From Phycisphaerae bacterium (lineage in GTDB: Bacteria; Planctomycetota; Phycisphaerae; Phycisphaerales; SM1A02), in the NCBI GenBank assembly GCA_002716385.1, contig PBAX01000014.1, positions 165,448-229,447 on the forward strand: a DNA stretch of 64,000 bases, written 5' to 3'. This document shows, piece after piece, positions 9,840-19,300 of the stretch (position 1 is its first letter; each line of letters opens with the position of its first letter). The position numbers and the translations under genes are program-made. The notes under the pieces are model-generated. The model saw nothing but the letters and a program-made list of their open reading frames with translations. It ran no database searches and was not told the origin of the DNA.

Positions 9840-10217
9840 ATGGATGACAAGAAAGCGGACCGACAAGCTCGCAAGGAAGCCATCTGGTCCCACATGGAAG
9901 CCTTGAGGACGATCGCCAACAAACGCCCCTGGTACAACTGGGGGAACAAAGGCAGTCTGATCTCCCGAAAAGGGGTGTACTTGAACTGGTGGCAGACGGG
10001 CCTTTCCTTGGTTGCCATCTTCGGTGGATTTTTCTGGATAGGTTCTACAGCTATCGGGAGCATGGAAAGAATCGCCAACAAATCAGTGACGGTGATCGAC
10101 TCCCTCGAAGACAATTTTAAAGAACTCGAAAAGAAGAATGAGGCGTTGACCAAGGAATTGGATGAGTGCAAAGGCACGAAGACGGAAACGTCCGACGACA
10201 AGGCCATGACGCCCTGA
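9840..10217 (+). CDS. Hypothetical protein with one membrane segment and coiled coil
   Basis: A 125-residue protein of no recognised family. Residues about 53-72 (LSLVAIFGGFFWIGSTAIGS) form one membrane helix. The N-terminal 50 residues are charged and rich in Trp, Lys and Arg; after the helix, residues about 85-112 form a short coiled coil (EDNFKELEKKNEALTKELDE). An AAGGAG site 12 bases before the ATG supports the start. It lies downstream of the TPR kinase, 85 bp away, and could be cotranscribed. Function unknown. Confidence 0.72.
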   Translation: MDDKKADRQARKEAIWSHMEALRTIANKRPWYNWGNKGSLISRKGVYLNWWQTGLSLVAIFGGFFWIGSTAIGSMERIANKSVTVIDSLEDNFKELEKKNEALTKELDECKGTKTETSDDKAMTP

Positions 10218-10239
10218 TGTCAACCAAGCCCGTCGATGA

Positions 10240-11355
10240 TCAGTGAACCGACCAGGGTGTTCGGTCCGAACCCGAGATCATGACATCGCTGTCTGTCATC
10301 AATGAGGCCACTCGATCACGGAGCGTGGGAAGATACCCTCGCTCCGTATTCGTATGACCCGCCAGCACGATCGTCATGCCCGAAGCCCTCGCGGCCAACA
10401 CGTCATGATGTCGCATCTCGCCGGTCAGGAACAACGTTGCGCCGGCCGCCCGCGCGGCATCGACCAGACTGCCGCCGGCACCGGGACAACAGGCCACGAC
10501 ATCATGTGAGTCCACGCCGCCATCGGCGACTCGCAGATGATCGACACCCAGAGCCGACTTGAGTTTGGCCACGATGTCGCCGGTTGATCGAGGCTTCGAG
10601 AGTCTGAGTGCGCGACCCATGCCGGAATCCTGAATCGGATGACCCGCCAGTGGAATGACGTGAATCGGCGGCTCTTCATAGGGATGGGCCGATCGCAAGG
10701 CCGCGATGACGCTCGCGAGGACCTCTTCGGAACACACCATCATCAGCCGCTGCTCGGTGACATGCTGAAGCTTCCCGGCCTCTCCCGATGCAGGCGAGGT
10801 CGAGTCTCCACCATAGAAGGTGCCTTGATTCTCGATGGCGGTCGAGCAGTGGGTGTAATCGCCGATGACACCCGCACCAGCCGAGGCCATGGCCATGCGG
10901 ACGGCCTCGAGCTTCTCGGGTGGTACATACGTGACGACCTTGTTGGCTTCGCCTGGTCGACGCACGAGCACATGTTCCAACGGCATCGATTCGCCATCAC
11001 CGAGGTTTGATGCCAACCAGTCGGTCATGCCATCCGGACTGGCATCAAGCGCCGTATGTGGCGAGTACACGCTGATACCCGCACTGATGAGACCAAGCAG
11101 GATCCGCGAGATCTCACTGGAGTCGTCGAGTCGCTTCAACGGCTCGAAGATCAATGGGTGATAGGCGACGACCGCATCCACATCGTTCGACACCGCTTCG
11201 GTGAGAACCTCTCGAGTGAGATCGATCGTCAACATGATCTTGGCGCAGGGTGCGGTACGTTGACCGACCAGCAGCCCGACGTTGTCCCAATCGGCGGCGT
11301 GACCGGTCGGTGCGATTCGTTCCATGGCCTGGCAGAGATCGTTGACTGTGCTCAT
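10240..11355 (-). CDS. Nif3-like dinuclear metal centre protein
   Basis: A 371-residue member of the Nif3/YbgI/YqfO family. The metal-binding motifs are present: DWDNVGLLVG and AYHPLIFEPLKRL in the N-terminal half, GEMRHHDVL and HTNTERGYLP in the C-terminal half. The extra length over the 250-residue E. coli YbgI comes from a central PII/CutA-like insert (about 130-240), as in YqfO of Gram-positive bacteria. Members are often annotated GTP cyclohydrolase I type 2, but the cellular role is unsettled. It is 32 bp downstream of the large dockerin protein on the same strand. Confidence 0.92.
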   Translation of the reverse strand: MSTVNDLCQAMERIAPTGHAADWDNVGLLVGQRTAPCAKIMLTIDLTREVLTEAVSNDVDAVVAYHPLIFEPLKRLDDSSEISRILLGLISAGISVYSPHTALDASPDGMTDWLASNLGDGESMPLEHVLVRRPGEANKVVTYVPPEKLEAVRMAMASAGAGVIGDYTHCSTAIENQGTFYGGDSTSPASGEAGKLQHVTEQRLMMVCSEEVLASVIAALRSAHPYEEPPIHVIPLAGHPIQDSGMGRALRLSKPRSTGDIVAKLKSALGVDHLRVADGGVDSHDVVACCPGAGGSLVDAARAAGATLFLTGEMRHHDVLAARASGMTIVLAGHTNTERGYLPTLRDRVASLMTDSDVMISGSDRTPWSVH

Positions 11356-11387
11356 GTAGAGAGGCTACCGCGCCAGAAGACTCTGCG

Positions 11388-13808
11388 TCAGAACGTCCAA
11401 TTTCTCATAAGAATAAGAAGATCATCAACGGAAACACGATCATCACCGTCGTAATCCATCTGGCATCTGCCTGAGCAAGGACCCCATTCATCCAGCATTC
11501 TCAGCATCTCCACAATCCCAACTTGCTCATCTCCATCGACATCGAACGGAGATGGAGGAGAGAACGGAGGAGGTGGAAATGTCATGATGGCACGACCAGT
11601 AAATTCTAATGTGGCGTTTCCATTTTGGAGATTGGTATTGGGAGCACCTGCCAGAACCACAGGCAGGTCATCGGCGATGGCAATCGACACCTGTGTCCCA
11701 AGCCCTTGTTCGATGGATAAGCCGCTGAGATCCACTGGAATAGTACGAGCACATTGCTGCATGTTCTCTAGTGGACGAAACTGCATAACCTTGACGGGGC
11801 TCGAAGAATTCGTGTTGGAACCAAATACTGAAGTGATAACTCCATCATCACCCAAAGCACTATCGATGTCATCGATTGAATTCAGACCTGTATCAAAATC
11901 CAGCAGAACCTCGTCATTGGGCCCCCAATTGACACGAATGACCTGGCTAGCCGTGATCATGATCGGGTCTTCGCCATCGAATACGCATTTGAACAAACGT
12001 CCATAGTTATAGTTCACCCAGGAAGGTGGACCATATGGAGACCATGTGACTCCAGCATCCTGTGACCGGAATTTGATTGCTCGGTCCCCCGCTTCATTAG
12101 AGACAATAAGAAGAAATGTTCCCGACTCAAGTTCAAGAAGATCCATTCTTGAACCACTGAGGGTCCCGGGCGTGAGCGATTCCGCGATCGACGAAACATT
12201 CTGCCAGATACCGTTGACCTTCTTGAAAATCTCTACAACACCGCCGCCTGAGTTCTTACCCGCATAGCCCACGGCTATGATTGCTTCATCGCCACTACCC
12301 GCCGCCTCCACTGACATTGAATAGCCATCCCAAACCAGATTTGGATCGGGATTGCATTCAACAGGATCATTGGGCACAAGCTCTTCTAGCTGCCAGCCAC
12401 TCTGTGCATTTGAGTTTCGACTGGCGACGAAAGCCTGCCCCGGGTTTGTGATATTCCCCTGAGGTGCGCAGTAGCCAGCACCGCCGATCACCAAGATAGT
12501 CTCCTCGCCTGTACCGGTTATATCGATTGAATCTCCGAGATATGAGAAGCCTTGAACAGGGACCATGAGCACACCGTCCTCAAGCCAACTGGCTCCATCT
12601 CGCTTAAAGATCATGGCACTGCCTGATGGAGTTTGTGCAGGCGACTCACCTCTGATACCGATGGCAGCATAGTCATGTCCAACAGCAACAGAGCAACCAA
12701 AGAAGTCGTACTCGTCAGGCATTGGATTGTCTATGAGGGTTCCAGTAGGAAGCACTGGTAATGATGGAATCGGCTGCATCAAGTCGATCATCTCGATCAA
12801 ACTGGTACCGACGTAGGTCATAGCCCACCGTCCTTTCGAACGGCCTGCATTGAATGCGTTACCGGTGAGATACGTCATTGGAGTCTGAGACCATGATTGA
12901 CCATCAAAGGCATGGATTTCCCTAAAGATCGAGGACGGAACATGGATTCTCATATCTGGAAAGATGAGTGATCCGGTACCTGGCTGAAATGCATCCAGCT
13001 GCCACTGGCCGTCGATGTATCTGTTCGCAAACCCATTCACATCAATAGCAACACCACTTTCACCAGGGCCGGGCAAACAACCGTTCGGTTGCTCTACCCA
13101 TGTATTGCCTTGTAGTTGAATGCAGTCGCCATTGAATCCCCAACCCGCAAACGGGCCATCAAGCTTCAAATCCGAGGGAGACACATCAGAGAATGTCTGA
13201 ACCAGATTCCAGGACTGATTGGTCCGCTTGAAGACATAAAGATTGTTGTAGCCATTCTGTTCATCTGACTTGCCTGCCATGATCCAGTCGCCTGATATGC
13301 GAAGCGCACCAAATCGGCTCAACCAGCCATTGACTCCATCGTCGGATGGTGGTTGCAGTTTCGATTGCAATTGAAACGATTGGCCATCCCATTCATAAAC
13401 GTATACAAGGCCATCGGTCATCTGTGGATCTGAGCCCGGGACATTCTCCAACTCTGCAGAAACCACGAGCGTGGAGCCGTCCATATCAAGCTCTCGTCCA
13501 AACCAGGAATAGTTGTCAGGTGTCAGGATCTGGACTTGATTCCAGCTCTGGCCATCGAACGTGTACACCACTACACGACCAGTGAAATTGTCGGCTTCAT
13601 GATCTCCAACAACAGCCACATTCCCATCGACATAGTAGTTCGGCTGCTCACTTGAATTCGCACCCGCTCCGAATCCACTCGTAGATCCCACTGGTGGTAC
13701 AAGGAAGTGTGATCCCGTCACCGCATCCCAGCATGGCTGTGCACTTGCAACCATGCTGCCACCCGACAGCATCAGGGCAACGCCAAATCGGCGGAGGAAT
13801 GAAAACAT
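11388..13808 (-). CDS. Large secreted repeat protein with C-terminal dockerin
   Basis: A secreted protein of about 806 residues. The signal peptide reads MFSFLRRFGVALMLSGGSMV and ends around ASAQ; ATG codons at 13832 and 13898 would add only extra N-terminal residues. The body contains repeated blade-like stretches of about 50-60 residues, such as FTGRVVVYTFDGQSWNQVQI and DGLVYVYEWDGQSFQLQS, which resemble FG-GAP/beta-propeller repeats. The C-terminus is a two-loop dockerin: FDVDGDEQVGIVEML and DYDGDDRVSVDDLLILM, with a CSGRC pair between them. Dockerins bind calcium and normally cohesins; no cohesin is visible here. Ligand or substrate is unknown. Confidence 0.88.
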   Translation of the reverse strand: MFSFLRRFGVALMLSGGSMVASAQPCWDAVTGSHFLVPPVGSTSGFGAGANSSEQPNYYVDGNVAVVGDHEADNFTGRVVVYTFDGQSWNQVQILTPDNYSWFGRELDMDGSTLVVSAELENVPGSDPQMTDGLVYVYEWDGQSFQLQSKLQPPSDDGVNGWLSRFGALRISGDWIMAGKSDEQNGYNNLYVFKRTNQSWNLVQTFSDVSPSDLKLDGPFAGWGFNGDCIQLQGNTWVEQPNGCLPGPGESGVAIDVNGFANRYIDGQWQLDAFQPGTGSLIFPDMRIHVPSSIFREIHAFDGQSWSQTPMTYLTGNAFNAGRSKGRWAMTYVGTSLIEMIDLMQPIPSLPVLPTGTLIDNPMPDEYDFFGCSVAVGHDYAAIGIRGESPAQTPSGSAMIFKRDGASWLEDGVLMVPVQGFSYLGDSIDITGTGEETILVIGGAGYCAPQGNITNPGQAFVASRNSNAQSGWQLEELVPNDPVECNPDPNLVWDGYSMSVEAAGSGDEAIIAVGYAGKNSGGGVVEIFKKVNGIWQNVSSIAESLTPGTLSGSRMDLLELESGTFLLIVSNEAGDRAIKFRSQDAGVTWSPYGPPSWVNYNYGRLFKCVFDGEDPIMITASQVIRVNWGPNDEVLLDFDTGLNSIDDIDSALGDDGVITSVFGSNTNSSSPVKVMQFRPLENMQQCARTIPVDLSGLSIEQGLGTQVSIAIADDLPVVLAGAPNTNLQNGNATLEFTGRAIMTFPPPPFSPPSPFDVDGDEQVGIVEMLRMLDEWGPCSGRCQMDYDGDDRVSVDDLLILMRNWTF

Positions 13809-13965
13809 AAATTCTCTACCCATTTCTTTCATCTGATGACTCGCGAGCCACCAAACTTCATTATCCACATCATGGCTCGTGCTTCCAAGATGATTCACGA
13901 AATTAGAGAAAGTGTGGTTTCAGTGCTAGAATCAGACATCTGACATCAATTCAGGAGAACATGCC

Positions 13966-14790
13966 ATGCCCATCAGAGGCTTCAATCTCAATGAAACAAG
14001 CAATCCCGCCCTCAGGAACAAAGAGATCTTTTGGCCCATCTCGGACGCAGAAACCGCCTCGATCAATGGCGTGGTCAACAAGACGGGAATCCTGGCTGTT
14101 CTGACTGTGATCGGTGGAGTCGCTGGTGTATGGATAGCAGAGAAAGTCGCTTTATCGCAGAGCATGCTGTTCGGATGGTGGCTGGGCACACTGATTACGA
14201 CGCTGATTCTGTATTTCACTATCCATCGAAATCCAATGCGTGCCGTCGCAATCGCACCGATCTACGCCGTCATTCAGGGTAGCTTTCTGGGCGTCATCAC
14301 CATGTTCATCGACCGATGGCTCGCCAGCAGCGGCTATGTCGTCGCCGGAGGTGTCGCACTTCAGGCCTTCGTGATAACGATGGCGATTCTCATATCGATG
14401 CTGACCCTCTACTACTTACGGATTCTCCAGGCGACGCCCATGTTCCAACGCGTCGTCTTCACCCTGGTACTTGGTTGCATAATCACCTATGTGCTCTCAG
14501 CCCTCTTGGGCCTCTTTGGAATCCCGGTTCCGTTCATATCGGTGTTCACGACACCAACCGAGGGTAGTGGCATGTGGATCGGACTGGGCATCAACGTATT
14601 CGTGTTGCTCGTGGCATCCTTGCTGCTGATCATCGATTTCAAGATGGTCGAAGACCACGTCAAGGCGGGATCACCCAAACGAATCGAGTGGTATCTGGGC
14701 GTGTGCCTGCTGGTCACATTGATCTGGATCTACTACGAGGCTGTTCAGCTCAGTGCCCGGATCGCCATTCTGACCGGCGGTCGCGAGTAG
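13966..14790 (+). CDS. Bax inhibitor-1/YccA family membrane protein
   Basis: A 274-residue integral membrane protein with seven hydrophobic segments. The pattern fits the Bax1-I (BI-1/YccA) family: a soluble N-terminal start with RGFNLNE and NKTGILAVLTVIGG in helix 1, GSFLGVIT, and the C-terminal LLIIDFKMVEDHVKAG with its conserved acidic residues before a last helix. Family members are pH-sensitive channels or modulators of FtsH proteolysis; no specific role can be assigned here. CAGGAG lies six bases before the ATG. The next gene, ribBA, starts 5 bp after the stop, so the two are surely cotranscribed. Confidence 0.9.
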   Translation: MPIRGFNLNETSNPALRNKEIFWPISDAETASINGVVNKTGILAVLTVIGGVAGVWIAEKVALSQSMLFGWWLGTLITTLILYFTIHRNPMRAVAIAPIYAVIQGSFLGVITMFIDRWLASSGYVVAGGVALQAFVITMAILISMLTLYYLRILQATPMFQRVVFTLVLGCIITYVLSALLGLFGIPVPFISVFTTPTEGSGMWIGLGINVFVLLVASLLLIIDFKMVEDHVKAGSPKRIEWYLGVCLLVTLIWIYYEAVQLSARIAILTGGRE

Positions 14791-14795
14791 ACCTC

Positions 14796-16016
14796 ATGAC
14801 GCTAGAATGTGGGACTGTGCTCAGCTCGATCCCCGAAATCCTGGAAGACCTGAAGGCCGGTCGCATGATCGTTCTGGTCGATGACGAACGTCGTGAGAAC
14901 GAAGGGGACTTCGTCTGCGCCGCCGAGTTCGTCGACATCGAGACGGTCAACTTCATGACCCGAATCGGCGGAGGCTATCTCTGCGTCGCCATGGACAACG
15001 AGGATTGCGAACGCCTTGAACTGTATCCCCAGGTCTCGACCAACACCTCCGTTCGAGGCACACCCTTGACGATAAGCGTCGATGGCAGCCCCAAGCACGG
15101 GGTAAGCACGGGTATATCGGCCAGCGATCGCGCAACCACCATCCAACTGCTCGCCAGTGCCGACAGCACACCCGATGATTTCGTCAAGCCGGGTCACCTC
15201 AATCCTCTTCATGCAAGAGAAGGCGGCGTACTGGCTCGCACCGGACAGACCGAGGGGTCGGTCGATCTATGTCGAATGGCCGGACTGAGACCAGCCGCCG
15301 CGATCATCGAGATCGTCAAGCCCGACGGTGAAATGGCCCGGATGCCGGACCTCGAGGAGATCTGCAAGGAGCACGATCTCAAGATGTGCAGCGTGGAACA
15401 GGTGATCGAGCAGCGGCTCGCCCATGAAACGCTCGTCACACGATCTACACCACGAGATGGAACCCCGGTCGAGACACCCTGGGGAACCTTCAATCTGATC
15501 GTCTTCAACAGCACCATCGATGCCCAGCCCCATCTGGCATTGACCCTCGGTGATGTCGGACAACTCGATGGGCGTGGCAACGTGATCGAGATCGATGACC
15601 CCGTTCTGGTGCGTGTCCATCGTCGCGATGTGCTTGGTGACATCTTCCACGCCGGGGACCACCCCAGTGGCGACATCCTCCAGGCCTCCTTGAAGGCCAT
15701 TCAGAAGGAAGGACGCGGCGCTCTGGTCTACCTCAGGCCTGAACACATGGGGGATGACCTGACCGGTCGAATCCACAAGATCCAGCGACCGGATGATGAT
15801 GACCCAAATCGTCCGGATCTCACCCGAGGTGATGGCGTGGCAGGTCGAGCCCAGCCGATGGACACGAGAAACCTGGGAATCGGCAGCCAGCTCCTCAGGG
15901 AGCTCGGACTCAGCAAGCTGCGCCTGCTTGTCAGTCGCGCACGAGACTACCCGGCACTCCAGGGATTCGGCCTGGAGATCACCGAGCAGGTCGAGATCGG
16001 CTCATCCGACGCCTGA
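14796..16016 (+). CDS. ribBA: 3,4-dihydroxy-2-butanone-4-phosphate synthase with degenerate GTP cyclohydrolase II domain
   Basis: A 406-residue protein of the RibBA layout for riboflavin synthesis. The first half (about 1-210) is a complete DHBP synthase: DDERRENEGDFVCAAEF, the acidic loop before HGVSTGISASDRATTI, and the HLNPLHAREGGVLARTGQTE block that contains catalytic residues. The second half aligns with GTP cyclohydrolase II but lacks the three zinc cysteines: the usual CLTGDVFGSLRCDCG stretch is VLGDIFHAGDHPSGD, and the EGRNIGL motif is missing. It is therefore probably active only as DHBP synthase, like the RibBX hybrids known in some proteobacteria. The start at 14796 is set by homology; a longer frame would overlap the upstream gene. 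Confidence 0.92.
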   Translation: MTLECGTVLSSIPEILEDLKAGRMIVLVDDERRENEGDFVCAAEFVDIETVNFMTRIGGGYLCVAMDNEDCERLELYPQVSTNTSVRGTPLTISVDGSPKHGVSTGISASDRATTIQLLASADSTPDDFVKPGHLNPLHAREGGVLARTGQTEGSVDLCRMAGLRPAAAIIEIVKPDGEMARMPDLEEICKEHDLKMCSVEQVIEQRLAHETLVTRSTPRDGTPVETPWGTFNLIVFNSTIDAQPHLALTLGDVGQLDGRGNVIEIDDPVLVRVHRRDVLGDIFHAGDHPSGDILQASLKAIQKEGRGALVYLRPEHMGDDLTGRIHKIQRPDDDDPNRPDLTRGDGVAGRAQPMDTRNLGIGSQLLRELGLSKLRLLVSRARDYPALQGFGLEITEQVEIGSSDA

Positions 16017-16026
16017 GTTCCTCTCG

Positions 16027-17223
16027 TCAATCAGATGATTCGTTGCTTCCGTTGGATCTGATCAGTTCCGCTAGGGTGTTCTGCGCATCGGACTCCCGGT
16101 GCATCTCACCCAACGCGTCCATGACGACCCAGGTCGCGGCATTGCGGACGCTCAGGTAAAGACTCTCGTCCTTCATCATCGGGGAGAGCATCTCCACTCG
16201 AGCTTCCGGTTGCAGATGCTGGCGTGCCATCCAGACTCCGAATACCGCGATCGCTTCACGATCGCTGAGTGAGCTGGCCATGTGCCCGGCCATCCCGATC
16301 TTATGGACGAAATCGGAGGCCATGCCGAAGAAGGGATCTTCATGATCATCATGATGTTCACGATGGCCTTCTTCCTCCATGTGGCGGATCTCCTGATGGA
16401 GATGTTCAAGCTCGCGCCTCATGTCCTCACGCTCCTGATCATCCATTTCGTCATGATGACGATCGAGATGCTCCTCGATCTCTCGGGCGTGATGCCGCAT
16501 CTCCTCCAGATGGGCATGATGGTCCTCTTCCCAATGATCCTCGTCACCACCATGGAATGACTCCATCTCATGACGAAGATGCTCCATCTCCTCCATCATT
16601 CGGAACTGGTTGTGGAACAATTCCTCGATTTGATCGGGATTTCCAGGCATCGGCATGGCCATGGCGAATCCGTGCATGCCTTGATGGTTGGGGTGCCATT
16701 GCGGTGGCGCGTGGTGTCCACCATGCCCGCCATGTCCGCCATTGGCACCATGTCCAACATTGCCGTAGCTGCGGGAGAACTCACGCCGACCGTTTTCATC
16801 TTCCATGACCATCTGGATGTCGATATTGCTGCTGAAATCGTCATGGCTGCCCTGACGGCCGGACATCATGTCATTCATGTCGATGACGATCTGCCCCGAT
16901 ACCTTGCCGCCGGTCAGTTCACCCAGATCGAGTTCGAGCACACCGCCATCGTCCTGATGATCATGTTCTTCATCATCATGAGCCTGCATCGACATGCCGA
17001 TGACCATCTCGCCCATGTTGCCAAGCGAGATGCGACTGACGCCCTTCTGGCCAGCTGCCATCTTCGCCATCGCTTCGAGCATTTCCGGCGATGGCTCATC
17101 CCCAGCGGTGCTGAACGAGATCACATGTTCGGAAACATGTTCAGCCTGCGGCCGCTCATCGGCGGTGACAAGCATTGGAAGACAGGTAAGCGTCGCGAGC
17201 GTTGCTGAAAGAACATGATGCAT
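16027..17223 (-). CDS. Secreted His/Glu/Asp-rich coiled-coil protein
   Basis: A protein of about 398 residues of unknown family. The N-terminus MHHVLSATLATLTCLPMLV looks like a signal peptide; the ATG at 17223 has GAGGTC eight bases upstream, while 17238 is an alternative start. Residues about 160-190 are Gly/His-rich (GGHGGHGGHHAP), and about 210-300 are a highly charged helical region full of histidines (EEDHHAHLEEMRHHAREIEE, HREHHDDHED). The C-terminal 90 residues look globular. The composition suggests binding of divalent metals in the periplasm, but that is inference. It ends 10 bp from the convergent ribBA stop and lies downstream of the CorC-like gene. Confidence 0.75.
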   Translation of the reverse strand: MHHVLSATLATLTCLPMLVTADERPQAEHVSEHVISFSTAGDEPSPEMLEAMAKMAAGQKGVSRISLGNMGEMVIGMSMQAHDDEEHDHQDDGGVLELDLGELTGGKVSGQIVIDMNDMMSGRQGSHDDFSSNIDIQMVMEDENGRREFSRSYGNVGHGANGGHGGHGGHHAPPQWHPNHQGMHGFAMAMPMPGNPDQIEELFHNQFRMMEEMEHLRHEMESFHGGDEDHWEEDHHAHLEEMRHHAREIEEHLDRHHDEMDDQEREDMRRELEHLHQEIRHMEEEGHREHHDDHEDPFFGMASDFVHKIGMAGHMASSLSDREAIAVFGVWMARQHLQPEARVEMLSPMMKDESLYLSVRNAATWVVMDALGEMHRESDAQNTLAELIRSNGSNESSD

Positions 17224-17322
17224 GGCAATTGACCTCATGAATGATGTAGGCGTTTCGAATCCGAGACAGGATCATAATCAAGTCTTCAAATCGGAGTGAT
17301 GTGGATGTTTGAATCGGAGGAA

Positions 17323-18600
17323 CTAGTCCTCGGGAATCTTCTCTATGCCAATGAGCGACACCTGCGTGGCCGTCGTCTCGATCGCCGTGAGTCGGACGTT
17401 GTCCGAATCCCATGAATCGCCCTGATCCGGAACACGGCCGAGACAGGCCATCAGATAGCCGCCGACGGTGTCGTATTCCTCGTCTTCCGGAAGATCCAGC
17501 GACAGCGCTTCATTGAGATCATCGACATGGAATCGACCATCCACTTCGTACTGGCCGTTTTCGAGAGAACGCAGCTCGGGTTCCTCCTCGAAATCGCCCT
17601 CGTGCTCATCCTTGATCTCGCCGACGATCTCCTCGAGTACATCCTCGATGGTCACCAGACCCGCGGTTCCGCCGTATTCATCGACGACGATCGCCATGTG
17701 GACTTCGCTTCGCTGGAAATCCGCCAGCAGGTCCGCCACCACCTTGGTCTCCGGCACGACGATTGGTGAACGCAGGAGCGGCTGGAGTCTGAAGGTCGCG
17801 GGATCCTCCCCAAGGAACGGGACGAGGTCCTTCACGTACAGGATGCCGACGATGTGATCGAGATCCTCTTCATACACCGGAATTCTGGAATGGCCTTCCT
17901 GACCGATGAATGCCTTGATCTCCGAAAGATCGTCGGTCTTCTCGATTCCCTCGATGTCGGTACGAGGCGTCATGACCTCGCCCACATCGGTGCTGGTGAA
18001 CTCCACCACGTTCTCGATCATCACGGCCGTGGTCTCGCCCAGGCCACCTTCTCTCTGGGACTGCTCGACACTTCGAAGCAATTCCACTTCCGCTTCCGAC
18101 TGTTCGTTGTTGCGAACGAGGTTGGCTCCGCTGAGCCGCTTGATGACCTCGTCGATGAAACGTGCAAGCTGACCCGGCACGAAGCCCAGATCCGAACAGA
18201 GCTTCAACAGCGGCATGGCCATCGTCACGATGGGATGCGCCGACCACTTCGAGATCGCGGCAGCCAGAACACCGGTGAGGATCCAGATCATCCCGATGCC
18301 GGTACCGGCGCCGATGAAGAATCCGGCAGTCGAGAAGTCCTCGCCTGGCATGCCGGAGAAGTCCAGTGTCCACAGGCACAGGAACGTGACCGCAGCGGAC
18401 ACCCTCAGCAGTGAAATCCAGATGATGACCGCTGGAAGGCGTGATTCAATCGGATCCCAGCGATGACGCTGCCCCTTGGCATCGAGCGCCCGTTCAACGG
18501 CACCACGGGAACCATTTCGGAGCGACAGCTCGATCGTGGCCAACCAGGTGGTCAGAAGGGCCGCCATCGACGGCAGGAACCATACGAGGAAGCCATTCAT
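17323..18600 (-). CDS. CNNM/CorC-type membrane protein with CBS pair
   Basis: A 425-residue protein of the HlyC/CorC family. The first 150 residues hold a membrane domain (DUF21/CNNM-like) with about four segments. A linker containing GEVMTPRTDI precedes two CBS domains (EGHSRIPVYEEDLDHIVGIL; VDEYGGTAGLVTIEDVLEEI). The C-terminal CorC_HlyC domain (DGRFHVDDLNEAL, EYDTVGGYLM) closes the protein. Members are linked to magnesium or cobalt efflux, not haemolysis as the old name suggests. Its start overlaps the ybeY stop by 4 bp, a pairing frequent in bacteria. Confidence 0.92.
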   Translation of the reverse strand: MNGFLVWFLPSMAALLTTWLATIELSLRNGSRGAVERALDAKGQRHRWDPIESRLPAVIIWISLLRVSAAVTFLCLWTLDFSGMPGEDFSTAGFFIGAGTGIGMIWILTGVLAAAISKWSAHPIVTMAMPLLKLCSDLGFVPGQLARFIDEVIKRLSGANLVRNNEQSEAEVELLRSVEQSQREGGLGETTAVMIENVVEFTSTDVGEVMTPRTDIEGIEKTDDLSEIKAFIGQEGHSRIPVYEEDLDHIVGILYVKDLVPFLGEDPATFRLQPLLRSPIVVPETKVVADLLADFQRSEVHMAIVVDEYGGTAGLVTIEDVLEEIVGEIKDEHEGDFEEEPELRSLENGQYEVDGRFHVDDLNEALSLDLPEDEEYDTVGGYLMACLGRVPDQGDSWDSDNVRLTAIETTATQVSLIGIEKIPED

Positions 18601-19169
18601 GAATCACCTCCACTGTCATAGACCGCGCCCCAGCCGATCTTGCGAAGAAGTCGATCCTCCTCCTGATGCATGGCGGCTGACGCCGATTCGTCCACATCAT
18701 CGAATCCACAGCAATGCAGAAGACCATGGACGACATACAGAAGCAGCTCATCGACGGGTTGGTGTCCGCGGTCGGAGGCCTGCCGCACCGCTTCATCCAG
18801 ACAGATGGCGATGTCGACTCTCAAGGGCGCATCGGAGGAATCGCTCAGATCGAACGTGACGACATCGGTCGTCGTCTCCTTCTGCTTCCAACGACCATGG
18901 AGTTCGGACATCCGGTCGTCCCTGACGATGCAGACGCCCACACGATCGATCTCCCGATCGAGCAGTGGCAGGATGTCCGCAGTCGCCTTCAGCAGACGTT
19001 CGGAATCCCCAACCGGAAGGTCGCCGTGATCCAGTTCGAGGTTGACTGTGGGATGGCACATGGAGCGATCCATCTCCGGTTCGGGAGGTGTATCGCTGCT
19101 TGTAGACGAGCCAGGTTCTTCCGGTTCACTGCCAGTCGAGTCCGTGGCGCTCATTGCTGTTGTATTCAT
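18597..19169 (-). CDS. ybeY: rRNA maturation endonuclease YbeY
   Basis: A 190-residue protein with the UPF0054/YbeY fold. The signature VVHGLLHCCGFDDVDE corresponds to the zinc motif H-x3-H-x5-H, but the third histidine is Asp. Upstream, ETTTDVVTFDLSD is the conserved substrate-cleft strand. YbeY acts in 16S rRNA 3' end maturation and ribosome quality control. The first 35 residues are a Ser/Glu/Pro-rich extension; a shorter start (Met33) is possible. It is followed by the corC-like gene with a 4-bp overlap. Confidence 0.9.
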   Translation of the reverse strand: MNTTAMSATDSTGSEPEEPGSSTSSDTPPEPEMDRSMCHPTVNLELDHGDLPVGDSERLLKATADILPLLDREIDRVGVCIVRDDRMSELHGRWKQKETTTDVVTFDLSDSSDAPLRVDIAICLDEAVRQASDRGHQPVDELLLYVVHGLLHCCGFDDVDESASAAMHQEEDRLLRKIGWGAVYDSGGDS

Positions 19170-19300
19170 CTTCTGATGAGTCTCCGGGGGCCTGCCTGAG
19201 CGAGCCCCAGCAGAACAAAGCGTACGGTCTACGGATGAGGGAATCCAGAGAATTGATCATGCCGCCCGCTGAATCGGCCCTGTAGGCATCAATATGGGAC

